A stretch of DNA of 64,000 nt from Sphingomonas gei (GTDB lineage Bacteria; Pseudomonadota; Alphaproteobacteria; Sphingomonadales; Sphingomonadaceae). This document shows, piece by piece, positions 51,925-59,436 of this stretch. The notes under the pieces were generated by a model. It saw only the letters and a program-made list of their open reading frames with translations. It was not told the DNA's origin and did no database searches. Every line of letters starts with the position of its first letter. Position 1 is the stretch's first letter. Made by a program: the position numbers and the translations under genes. The DNA lies in contig NZ_SRXT01000007.1 of NCBI RefSeq assembly GCF_004792685.1, positions 310,001 to 374,000 on the forward strand. The letters are read 5' to 3'.

Positions 51925-52869
51925 ATGCCCGCGACGGTCATCGCGATCCCGACCTTCCGACGGCCGCAGCAATTGCGCTACCTCCTCGAGGCAATCGCGC
52001 GACTGGACGGGCTCGACGACGTATTGTTGTTGGTCGCCGATAATGATGCCGGCGGGGAAGGTGCCGCGGTGGCGGGCGAGATGGCGCCGGACTTGCCGAT
52101 CCCGGTCGAAGTCATCCGCGTGCCGGAACCGGGCCTGTGTCATGTCCGCAACGCAATCGTCGCGCACGCGCTCGCCATCCCGACGATGCGGCGCCTTGCG
52201 ATGATCGATGACGACGAATGGCCCGAGCCGCAATGGCTCGCGGCGCTGACTGCGGTCCAGCAGCGCACCGGTGCGGCAGTGGTCGCCGGGCCAGTGACGC
52301 CGGTCTTCACCGAAGGCGCGCCCGATTGGGCGGAGCAGACCCTGGTGTTCCGCTCGGAGCAACGCCCCGAAGGCCCGGCCGAGATGCTCTATGCCAGTAA
52401 CAATTTGCTGGTGACCCGCATCGCGCTCGAGGCTCTTGGCGCACCCTGGTTCGATCCCGCGTTCAATCGCAGCGGCGGCGAGGATCTGGATTTCCTCACT
52501 CGCCTCAAGGCGATCGGCTTCGGCTTCGGCTGGGCGCCGGGCGCGCGGGTATCCGAATGGGTCGGCGCCGAGCGGGCGCGCAAGGCATGGGTGCTGCGCC
52601 GAATGTGGCGGATCGGAGTCACCGACACCCTCGTCGCCTGCAGGCAGCGGCCGGGTGTGTTCGGACGGTTCAGCCTGGCCGTTCGCTCGTTTGCCCTGCT
52701 CGGTCTGCGCACCGCCGCGCTGCCGGCACTAGCTTGGCGACGCGACCGGCTCGATCTGGCCGGGCAGTGGGTCAAGGCGGTCGCCCGGCTCTATGCCCTG
52801 GCGGGAGGGAGCGACGCGATCTACGCCGCTCCCGCCGCGCTCAATTCGTCCAGGCGCGGAAGCTCTTGA
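51925..52869 (+). CDS. GT2 glycosyltransferase D
   Basis: This 314-residue enzyme has VIAIPTFRRPQQLRYLLEAI, VADNDAGGEG, VPEPGLCHVRNAIV, MIDDDEWPEPQW and SGGEDLDFLTRL. It is paralogous to the enzyme at 46862. It is the last plus-strand gene of the EPS operon and its last 29 bases overlap the 3' end of the convergent GH16 gene. Confidence 0.92.
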   Translation: MPATVIAIPTFRRPQQLRYLLEAIARLDGLDDVLLLVADNDAGGEGAAVAGEMAPDLPIPVEVIRVPEPGLCHVRNAIVAHALAIPTMRRLAMIDDDEWPEPQWLAALTAVQQRTGAAVVAGPVTPVFTEGAPDWAEQTLVFRSEQRPEGPAEMLYASNNLLVTRIALEALGAPWFDPAFNRSGGEDLDFLTRLKAIGFGFGWAPGARVSEWVGAERARKAWVLRRMWRIGVTDTLVACRQRPGVFGRFSLAVRSFALLGLRTAALPALAWRRDRLDLAGQWVKAVARLYALAGGSDAIYAAPAALNSSRRGSS

Positions 52870-54202
52870 CCACCATGTCGCCCGAACCGTCGGAATAGGC
52901 GCCATTGGTCTTCACCGCGACGTCCATGATCGGATACCAGCGGTGGCCCCGGAAGGGGTTGACGCTCTGATAGGTCTCTAGCCCGTCGACGAACCAAGTG
53001 ATGTATTCGGGCCCAATGTCGACGGCATAGCGGTGATAGCCCTGAGTGAAGCCTGATAGTCCATAGGCCTGCTCGGCCTGGATGTTGGTGCCGCGCTGGA
53101 AGGTCCGCCAGCCGCCGCTGCCGCCGTGGATCGTCGCCGAGATGTGGCGATCGAAGTCCCAATAGCTCTGATAGCCGAAGCCTTCGTAGACATCGATCTC
53201 GGGCGGCCAGCCCGAAGTCGAGATCAGCCAAAAGGCTGGCCACGCGCCGCGCCGATCGGGCATCTTGGCCACCCATTCATATTGACCGTAGCCGATCTGA
53301 GTGGTGGGGGTGTTATGTCCGCTCAGCACGACCGAGCCGTAATCATAGACGACACCGGCCCAGTTGAGCGGCGTGTCGAGGACCTGGGTGTGCATCACCA
53401 GTCCCTCGTCGGTGTAGCGCAGCGGGGCTTCGACGCCGGGATAGAGATCGCCGTCGAGATAGATGCCGGTCTCGCCGTTCGCGACCTGGCTGCGGCCGTG
53501 CGAGAGCTTGGTCGACCATGCACCCGACCAGCCGTCGTCGGACCAGCGCATCGTGCTCTTGGTCATTTCATATTGGAGCGCGCCATAGGTGCGGAAGGTG
53601 CGCGCGTTGCGAAAGCCGCTGGTCGCGGCCGCAGTGGGCGTCGCGTCTGCGTCGGCGGTCACGGTGTTCGAGGCGGTGCCCTGATCGGCGCCCCATGGCG
53701 CCTCGCGCAGCTTCAGGGAGAATTGCTGGCCGTCGGCGGCGTCGAGGATCGGCACCGAGACGGTCTTGCGCAGCGGATCGCCCGGGCGGAAGATCACGAC
53801 AGTGTCGGTGGTCTTGTACTGATAGCCCGAAATCGCCTTGTTGCTGCCCGTTCCGTTTACCGTGATGACGCGGGCGATCACCGTGTTCGGCGTGGCGCGG
53901 TTGAGCGTCACCGGCACGTAAGCGACCGACGCATCGGGGTCGAACAATGCCGCCCCGATCGACAGCGCCGCCTTTTCCGGAAGCCTGGTGCCGTTGGCGA
54001 AATCGAAATCGACGAAGCTGTTGGTGCTGGCTGTAGCGCTGGCGCGCTGCGATGTCTCCGCGACGGACGTCGTCGAACCGGTTGCGGAAACGACAATCGT
54101 ACCGGCCTGTTTTTGCGAAGAGTTGGGGTCGCTGCTCGAACATGCTGCGACCGCGCACAGAGATAAGCCACTCACAAGCGGACGTGCGATAATGTTACGC
54201 AT
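52841..54202 (-). CDS. Lipoprotein GH16 endo-glycanase with N-terminal Calx-beta-like domain
   Basis: This 453-residue lipoprotein (lipobox VAAC, cysteine 21) has a serine/threonine linker, a Calx-beta-like domain (about residues 65-165, with VPVTLNRATPNTV and VVIFRPGDPLRKTVSVPI) and a GH16 catalytic domain. The ExDxxE motif PPEIDVYE gives catalytic glutamates 335 and 340 around aspartate 337. It may cut beta-glucan bonds in EPS, as ExoK-type enzymes do. AGGGG lies before ATG at 54202. Confidence 0.92.
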   Translation of the reverse strand: MRNIIARPLVSGLSLCAVAACSSSDPNSSQKQAGTIVVSATGSTTSVAETSQRASATASTNSFVDFDFANGTRLPEKAALSIGAALFDPDASVAYVPVTLNRATPNTVIARVITVNGTGSNKAISGYQYKTTDTVVIFRPGDPLRKTVSVPILDAADGQQFSLKLREAPWGADQGTASNTVTADADATPTAAATSGFRNARTFRTYGALQYEMTKSTMRWSDDGWSGAWSTKLSHGRSQVANGETGIYLDGDLYPGVEAPLRYTDEGLVMHTQVLDTPLNWAGVVYDYGSVVLSGHNTPTTQIGYGQYEWVAKMPDRRGAWPAFWLISTSGWPPEIDVYEGFGYQSYWDFDRHISATIHGGSGGWRTFQRGTNIQAEQAYGLSGFTQGYHRYAVDIGPEYITWFVDGLETYQSVNPFRGHRWYPIMDVAVKTNGAYSDGSGDMVVKSFRAWTN

Positions 54203-54260
54203 ACAATACCCCTGGATGACGACGACCAAAAACTGGGCCGCCTCCAGAGTTTTAGAAGGA

Positions 54261-54292
54261 AAAGGGCGCCCAACCACGATTGAGCGCCCTTT
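54261..54292 (-). terminator. Rho-independent terminator after ugd
   Basis: Read on the minus strand, GGGCGC pairs with GCGCCC in a nine-base stem with A/T flanks, followed by TTTTCC. It lies about 45 bases after the ugd stop. With the next feature it forms a tandem terminator that shields the GH16 gene. Confidence 0.8.
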
Positions 54293-54310
54293 TGCGTTAA
54301 GTCGAAGATG

Positions 54311-54330
54311 AAAAAGCCGCTCAAGCGGCG
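54311..54330 (-). terminator. Rho-independent terminator directly after ugd
   Basis: On the minus strand GCCGCTTGAGCGGC forms a compact stem-loop followed by five T residues, seven bases after the ugd stop. This is the first of two tandem terminators. Confidence 0.85.
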
Positions 54331-54336
54331 CGCTGA

Positions 54337-55680
54337 TTACTCTGCTGCAATCGCCATTGCTTCTGACGCAACCGCAAGCCCGCGGCCCACGCCGGTATAA
54401 GTGAAGCCGGCGGCTTCGACGGTGTCGGGTCGGTAGATGTTGCGCAGATCGACGAGCACGCCATCCTCCATCCGCGCGCGCAGCGCTGCAAGGTCGAGCG
54501 CGCGGAACGCGTTCCATTCGGTCACGATCACCACTGCGGAGGCGCCGTCGGCGGCCTCATAGGGCGAAGTCGCGAAGTCGACATTGGGCAGCAACGGCCG
54601 CGCCGCCGCCATGCCTTCGGGGTCAAACGCCGCGACTTGCGCGCCGCCATCCTCGAGCGCCTGGATGATCGCGAGGCTCGGCGCGTCTCGCATGTCGTCG
54701 GTGTTGGGCTTGAAGGTCAGGCCGAGCACCGCGATCTTCTTGCCGCGCACCGATCCGCCGCATGCCGCAATGATTTTCCGGCCCATCGCGCGCTTGCGGC
54801 TGTCGTTGACCGCCACCGTTGCCTCTACGATCCGGACCGGCGCGCCCGCATCCTCGGCGGTCTTGACCAATGCCAGCGTATCCTTCGGGAAGCACGATCC
54901 GCCATAGCCGGGCCCGGCATGGAGAAATTTGGAGCCAATGCGATTGTCGAGCCCGATTCCACGCGCGACTTGCTGGACGTCGCCGCCCACCGCCTCGCAA
55001 AGATCGGCCATCTCGTTGATGAAGGTGATCTTGACCGCGAGGAACGCGTTCGCGGCATATTTGATCAGCTCGCTCGTCCGGCGGCCCGTGAACAGCAGAG
55101 GCGCCTGGTTGAGATAGAGCGGGCGATAGACTTCCTCCATCACCGGGCGGGCGCGCTCGTCCTCGATGCCGATGACGATGCGGTCGGGGCGCTTGAAATC
55201 CTCGATCGCAGCACCCTCGCGGAGAAATTCGGGGTTCGAAGCGACTGCGAATTCGGCCTCCGGGTTGGCTTCGCCGATGATCCGCTCGACTTCGTCGCCG
55301 GTGCCTACGGGCACGGTGGATTTGGTCACCACGACGGTGAAGCCCTTGAGGCACGGCGCCATCTCGGCGGCGGCGGCGTAGACGTAGGAGAGATCGGCAT
55401 GGCCGTCGCCACGGCGCGACGGCGTGCCGACGGCGATGAACACGACGTCGGCCTGCTCGACCGGTGCGGAAAGCTCGGTCGTGAAGGCGAGGCGGCCCGA
55501 CGCGACGTTGCGCGCGACCAAGTCTTCGAGGCCGGGCTCATAGATTGGGATTTGCCCGGCATTGAGCCGCGCGATCTTGCTCTCGTCCTTGTCGACGCAC
55601 GTCACCTGATGCCCGAAATCGGCGAAGCAGGCGCCGGAAACGAGCCCTACATAGCCCGAACCGATCATCACGATACGCAT
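54337..55680 (-). CDS. ugd: UDP-glucose 6-dehydrogenase
   Basis: This 447-residue enzyme oxidises UDP-glucose to UDP-glucuronate with two NAD. The N-terminal Rossmann motif is IGSGYVGLVSGACFADFG, with VDKDE, VGTPS and KSTVPVGTG. Lysine 207 and asparagine 211 (KYAANAF) and catalytic cysteine 263 in YGGSCFPKD are present, then GLTFKPNTDDMRDAPS. It follows galU on the minus strand, so the pair makes UDP-glucuronate for the EPS. Tandem terminators follow. Confidence 0.97.
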   Translation of the reverse strand: MRIVMIGSGYVGLVSGACFADFGHQVTCVDKDESKIARLNAGQIPIYEPGLEDLVARNVASGRLAFTTELSAPVEQADVVFIAVGTPSRRGDGHADLSYVYAAAAEMAPCLKGFTVVVTKSTVPVGTGDEVERIIGEANPEAEFAVASNPEFLREGAAIEDFKRPDRIVIGIEDERARPVMEEVYRPLYLNQAPLLFTGRRTSELIKYAANAFLAVKITFINEMADLCEAVGGDVQQVARGIGLDNRIGSKFLHAGPGYGGSCFPKDTLALVKTAEDAGAPVRIVEATVAVNDSRKRAMGRKIIAACGGSVRGKKIAVLGLTFKPNTDDMRDAPSLAIIQALEDGGAQVAAFDPEGMAAARPLLPNVDFATSPYEAADGASAVVIVTEWNAFRALDLAALRARMEDGVLVDLRNIYRPDTVEAAGFTYTGVGRGLAVASEAMAIAAE

Positions 55681-55704
55681 GCTGTTACTCCTTGATTATC
55701 AGGG

Positions 55705-56598
55705 TCACGCCGCGCGGCGCGGCTGACGGGCGGCGAGCAACTGGCTCGCGAACAATTCGACCTGCTCGGCTAGGTCCTCACGCTCGAGCGCCATCGCCAA
55801 ATTGGCGTGGAGGAAGCCGGCCTTGTCGCCGCAATCATAGCGCGTGCCGGCGAAGGTGAGGCCGTGGAAGGCCTGATCGCCGATCATCCGCGACATCGCG
55901 TCGGTGAGCTGGATCTCGCCGCCGGCGCCCTTTTCCTGGCTGGCGAGCACGCCCATCACTTCGGGCTGGAGAATGTAGCGGCCGATCACCGACAGGTTGG
56001 ACGGGGCGGTCCCCGGCGCAGGCTTCTCGACCAGGCCCTTCACTTCGGTAAGTGCGCCCGAATGCGTGCCCGGGGTAATGATGCCGTAGCGATGGGTCTG
56101 CTCGTCGAGCACGATTTCGGCGCAGATCAGATTGCCGCCGACCTGTTCATAGGCGTCGATCATCTGCTTGAGGCAGCCGGGCTTGCCGGCCATGAAATCG
56201 TCGGCGAGCAACACCGCGAACGGCTCGTCGCCGACCACGTCGCGCGCGCACCACACCGCATGGCCGAGCCCCATCGGCTCCTGCTGGCGGACATAGGCGA
56301 CGGCGCCCGGGCGAAGCCGGGTATGATCGAGGATGTCGAGCGACTTGCCGCGCCCGCTCATCGTGGTCTCGAGCTCGAAGGCGATATCGAAATGGTCCTC
56401 AATCGCGCTTTTGCCGCGGCCGGTGACGAAGATCATCTGCTCGATTCCGGCTTCGAGCGCCTCTTCGACGGCATATTGGATCAGGGGCTTGTCGACGACC
56501 GGGAGCATTTCCTTGGGGATCGCCTTGGTCGCCGGGAGAAAGCGGGTACCGAGCCCGCCGACGGGAAACACTGCCTTACGCACTCGCTTCGGGGTCAT
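55705..56598 (-). CDS. galU: UTP-glucose-1-phosphate uridylyltransferase
   Basis: This 297-residue enzyme makes UDP-glucose. It shows AVFPVGGLGTRFLPATKAIPKEMLPV (nucleotide loop), KPLIQYAVEEA, VRQQEPMGLGHAVW, VLLADDFM and GTRYDCGDKAGFLHAN. It is 24 bases upstream of ugd on the same strand and faces away from the LacI-type gene. It likely feeds the EPS locus as well as general glycan synthesis. Confidence 0.97.
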   Translation of the reverse strand: MTPKRVRKAVFPVGGLGTRFLPATKAIPKEMLPVVDKPLIQYAVEEALEAGIEQMIFVTGRGKSAIEDHFDIAFELETTMSGRGKSLDILDHTRLRPGAVAYVRQQEPMGLGHAVWCARDVVGDEPFAVLLADDFMAGKPGCLKQMIDAYEQVGGNLICAEIVLDEQTHRYGIITPGTHSGALTEVKGLVEKPAPGTAPSNLSVIGRYILQPEVMGVLASQEKGAGGEIQLTDAMSRMIGDQAFHGLTFAGTRYDCGDKAGFLHANLAMALEREDLAEQVELFASQLLAARQPRRAA

Positions 56599-56696
56599 AT
56601 ACGCCGCCTCCTTCGCTGCGGTGCAGCATAGAGGAGGGGCGGCATTGCGGCAATTCGCCTCACCGTCTCGCGGGCACCGGTGGTCCGGTTAAATCG

Positions 56697-57737
56697 CTAC
56701 CCGGCCGCTGGCGCTACCGACGCCCGGCGGATCAGTGTCGACACGAACAGCGACGCTTCGCCGTCTTCGCTGTGCGCGCCGCCTTCGCCGCTTAGCAGCT
56801 TCAGCGCCGCAGCGCGCGCCATCGTCGCGATCGGCCAGCGTACCGTAGTGAGCGGCGGCCAGAGATGCGAGGCGATCGGGGTATCGTCGAAGCCGATGAT
56901 CGAGAGGTCCTGCGGCACGTTGAGCCCCCGTTGCCGCGCGACATGGAGCACCCCTGCCGCCATCTCGTCGTTGGAGGCGAATACGGCAGTGGGACGCGGC
57001 GCCAGATCGAGCAATTGCTCGGCCGCGCGCATGCCCGATTCGAACTTATAGTCGCCCTGGACGATCAGCGTCCGCTGGAGCGGCAGTCCGGCGCGTTCGA
57101 TTGCCTCCTCATAGCCTTTTTGCCGCTCGTGCGCCGAGCGGAAGCCATGCGGCCCGAGCACCAGCCCGATCCGGCGATGCCCCGATTCGATCAGGTGTGC
57201 GATTGCACCGTGCACCGCTTCGCGATCGTTCGAGGCGACCATGTGCGGCGCGTCGTCGAGCGGCGCAGATCCCATCCGGACATAGCGCACACCGATTTCG
57301 GCGCACAGCGCGGCGAGTTGGTCGTTCTCGGAGATCGGCGGCAGGATCATCACCCCGAACGGGCGTTGCCGCTCGAGGAACTGGCCGATATCCGCGAGCA
57401 TCGTCGGCGAACCGCGATTGACCGGGTGGACGATCAGCTCGAATTCGGTGTCGCGCAGCACTTCGAGCATACCCTGCTGGACGTTGAGCACCATCTGCGC
57501 GTTCGGATTGTCGTGGATCAGTCCGATCAGGAAATTGCGCCGCAGCGCCAGCGCGCGCGCCTGCGGATTGGGCACATAGCCGAGATCGGCGATGACTTCC
57601 TCGACGCGTTTGCGGGTGTCGCCGTTGAGCAAAGGCGACTGGTTGATCACCCGGCTCACGGTCTTCTTGGAGACGCCGGCGATGCGGGCGACGTCGTTGA
57701 TCGTGGGTTGCGAACTGCGCTTCATTGCAGACGGCAT
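56697..57737 (-). CDS. LacI-family transcriptional regulator
   Basis: This protein of about 346 residues has an N-terminal helix-turn-helix with hinge (TINDVARIAGVSKKTVSRVIN, LNGDTRKRVEEVIADLGYVPN, QARAL) and a periplasmic-binding-protein-like effector domain (IGLIHDNPN, IGLVLGPHGFRSAHERQKGY, ASNDEMAAGVL, IIGFDDTPIASHLWPPLTTVR). It should repress a sugar-use cluster until its ligand appears. ATG at 57737 and ATG at 57725 are both possible. It is divergent from the broken pectate lyase, with a perfect palindromic operator in the gap. Confidence 0.94.
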   Translation of the reverse strand: MPSAMKRSSQPTINDVARIAGVSKKTVSRVINQSPLLNGDTRKRVEEVIADLGYVPNPQARALALRRNFLIGLIHDNPNAQMVLNVQQGMLEVLRDTEFELIVHPVNRGSPTMLADIGQFLERQRPFGVMILPPISENDQLAALCAEIGVRYVRMGSAPLDDAPHMVASNDREAVHGAIAHLIESGHRRIGLVLGPHGFRSAHERQKGYEEAIERAGLPLQRTLIVQGDYKFESGMRAAEQLLDLAPRPTAVFASNDEMAAGVLHVARQRGLNVPQDLSIIGFDDTPIASHLWPPLTTVRWPIATMARAAALKLLSGEGGAHSEDGEASLFVSTLIRRASVAPAAG

Positions 57738-57806
57738 AACCCGGCTGGGCGATTGCACCAAATGCAGCCACAGGCGGCTGCCCCGTTGCAAAACGGTGCG
57801 ACCGTT

Positions 57807-57820
57807 TGATACCGGTATCA
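57807..57820. promoter_or_regulatory. LacI-type operator TGATACCGGTATCA
   Basis: This is a perfect 14-base palindrome with the central CG typical of LacI-family operators. It lies 70 bases before the regulator's start and 32 bases before the ATG at 57852 that opens the pectate lyase remnant. Related sequences occur at 59217 and 59352. Confidence 0.7.
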
Positions 57821-57851
57821 TAAGCATATCAGAGGCAAGCGAGAGGATAAG

Positions 57852-59190
57852 ATGTTGAGTCAACCTTGGGGCGGCGCGATGGCTGCGAGCGGGTTTCGCC
57901 CAGCGAGGTCTGGGTGAGCGGCAGGTCCGTGCACACTCCCGACCGACTCCGGCCGGCGTAAGCAACGGCATGCTCGCTTTTGCGCAACTCGCTTTTCCAG
58001 GCGCAGAGGGGGCAGGGCGCTTCGCGCTCGGCGGGCGCGGCGGGCAAATACCGTTCGCTATCAACCTCGCGGACAGCGGCCTCGATAGCCTGCGCGCCGC
58101 GGTCGAGACCAAGGGGCCGCGCACGATCCTGTTCCTAATCTCGGGAACTACCCGGCTGGTCATCCGCGAGGGGCGCGTGACGATCGCTGGCCAGTCGGCG
58201 CCGGGGGACGGCATCGCCCTGCGCGATCACATGCTGCAGGTCTCGGGCGACGATGTCGTGGTTCGCTATATCCGCTCGCGGCGGCGATGAGTCGAAAACC
58301 GAATCCGATGCCGTGACGGTGACCTAGGGCCGCCGGATCATCCTCGATCATGTCTCGACGAGTCGGTCGGTCGACGAGACCTTGTCGGCCTCGGCGCGCT
58401 TCAGTGATCCGGAGCAGGGTTTCTACGTTCTCACCGTGCAATGGTCGATCATATCGGAATCGCTGACGCATTCGCTCGATGCCAAGGGGGAACATGGCTA
58501 TGGTAGCCTGATCCGCGGCCGCCGCGGCTCATTGACCAGCTTCCACCACAATCTCTGGGCCAACCATGCCGCGCGCATGCCGCGTCCAGGCAATTACGAT
58601 GTGCCCGAGATTGATCCGATTGGCCCTTTGGTCGATTTCCGCTCGAACGTTTCTATAATCGGGGCGGCTCGCATTCGGGCTACAACGCCGACAAGGCCAC
58701 GCGCGCGCTACAATTTCATCGACAACGCCTATGTCGCCGGTCCGCAATCGAAGAAGCCGGTAGCGTTCGACGAATCCACCATGCTCGCCAAGGCGTGGTT
58801 TGCGGGGAATAGCATGAACGGCGGGATCCCCGCCGGTTCGTGGAGTTTCGTCACTGCGTGGCACCCTAGGGCTATCGCCTCTCCGCACCGGTCGACATCG
58901 GGCCGATAGCTGCCGATCCGGCGGATCAGGCCTATGACCGCGTGCTCGTCGGCACTGGCGTCCGCAACCGGACCGGCGCGCAGATCGACAGCCAGCGCGA
59001 CGTGGGCGGCTGGCCCGATCTCAAGAGCCTTCCCGCACCGCGCGACAGCGACGATGATGGTATGCCTGATGCGTGTGGAGCGCACGCGCGGCTTCGATCC
59101 GAAGGTCGCAGACGGGAACGGCGACCGCGAGGGCGATGGCTACAAGAACCTGGAACACTGGCTGGCCGACGTGGCGGAGAGCAGAGCTAA
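57852..59190 (+). pseudogene. Pectate lyase remnant with several frameshifts and a stop
   Basis: Pieces of one secreted pectate lyase-like enzyme are readable across all of this span: FPGAEGAGRFALGGRGG, VRYIRS, ILDHVSTSRSVDETLS, VTVQWSIISESL, YGSLIRGRRGSLTSFHHNLWANH, RMPRPGNYDVPEIDP, RYNFIDNAYVAGPQ, and the tail PRDSDDDGMPDA with FDPKVADGNGDREGDGY. The frame changes near 58277-58286, 58650, 58705, 58868 and about 59076, and an amber codon stands at 58325. The ATG at 57852 with GAGAGGATAAG before it may be the old start. The product is almost surely inactive. Confidence 0.88.
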
Positions 59191-59216
59191 GCGATCCGCT
59201 TGCCGAACGTGCGGTC

Positions 59217-59230
59217 TGACACCGGTAACC
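59217..59230. promoter_or_regulatory. Operator-like TGACACCGGTAACC
   Basis: It shares the TGAYACCGGT left half and centre with the perfect palindrome at 57807 but has a poor right half. It lies 207 bases before the TonB-dependent receptor start. An inverted TCCCA/TGGGA repeat at 59259-59273 is also present in this gap. Confidence 0.4.
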
Positions 59231-59351
59231 CGCTCTGCTATGTGGAATAGCTAAAGTATCCCAAAATATGGGAATGATGCTGGCCGTTTGGCTTCTGTTG
59301 CCGATCTACAACAGCAAGACATGCGAAAGATCGATGACCGTGCGCGACGGT

Positions 59352-59365
59352 TGACACCGGTTTCC
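59352..59365. promoter_or_regulatory. Operator-like TGACACCGGTTTCC
   Basis: A second partial copy of the LacI-type operator lies 72 bases before the TonB-dependent receptor start, a good place to control its promoter. The left half TGACACCGGT equals that of the site at 59217. Confidence 0.45.
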
Positions 59366-59436
59366 AATCGCGGGAAAGCGGCTGCAAACCGGAGCCGTCA
59401 GAAGAGCGGCGCGGGAAATTAGGCAAGGAGGATCAC

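Noticed and set aside
57852..57917. Separate small gene starting at 57852
   Set aside because: The 21-codon frame ends early and is better read as the old start of the broken pectate lyase.
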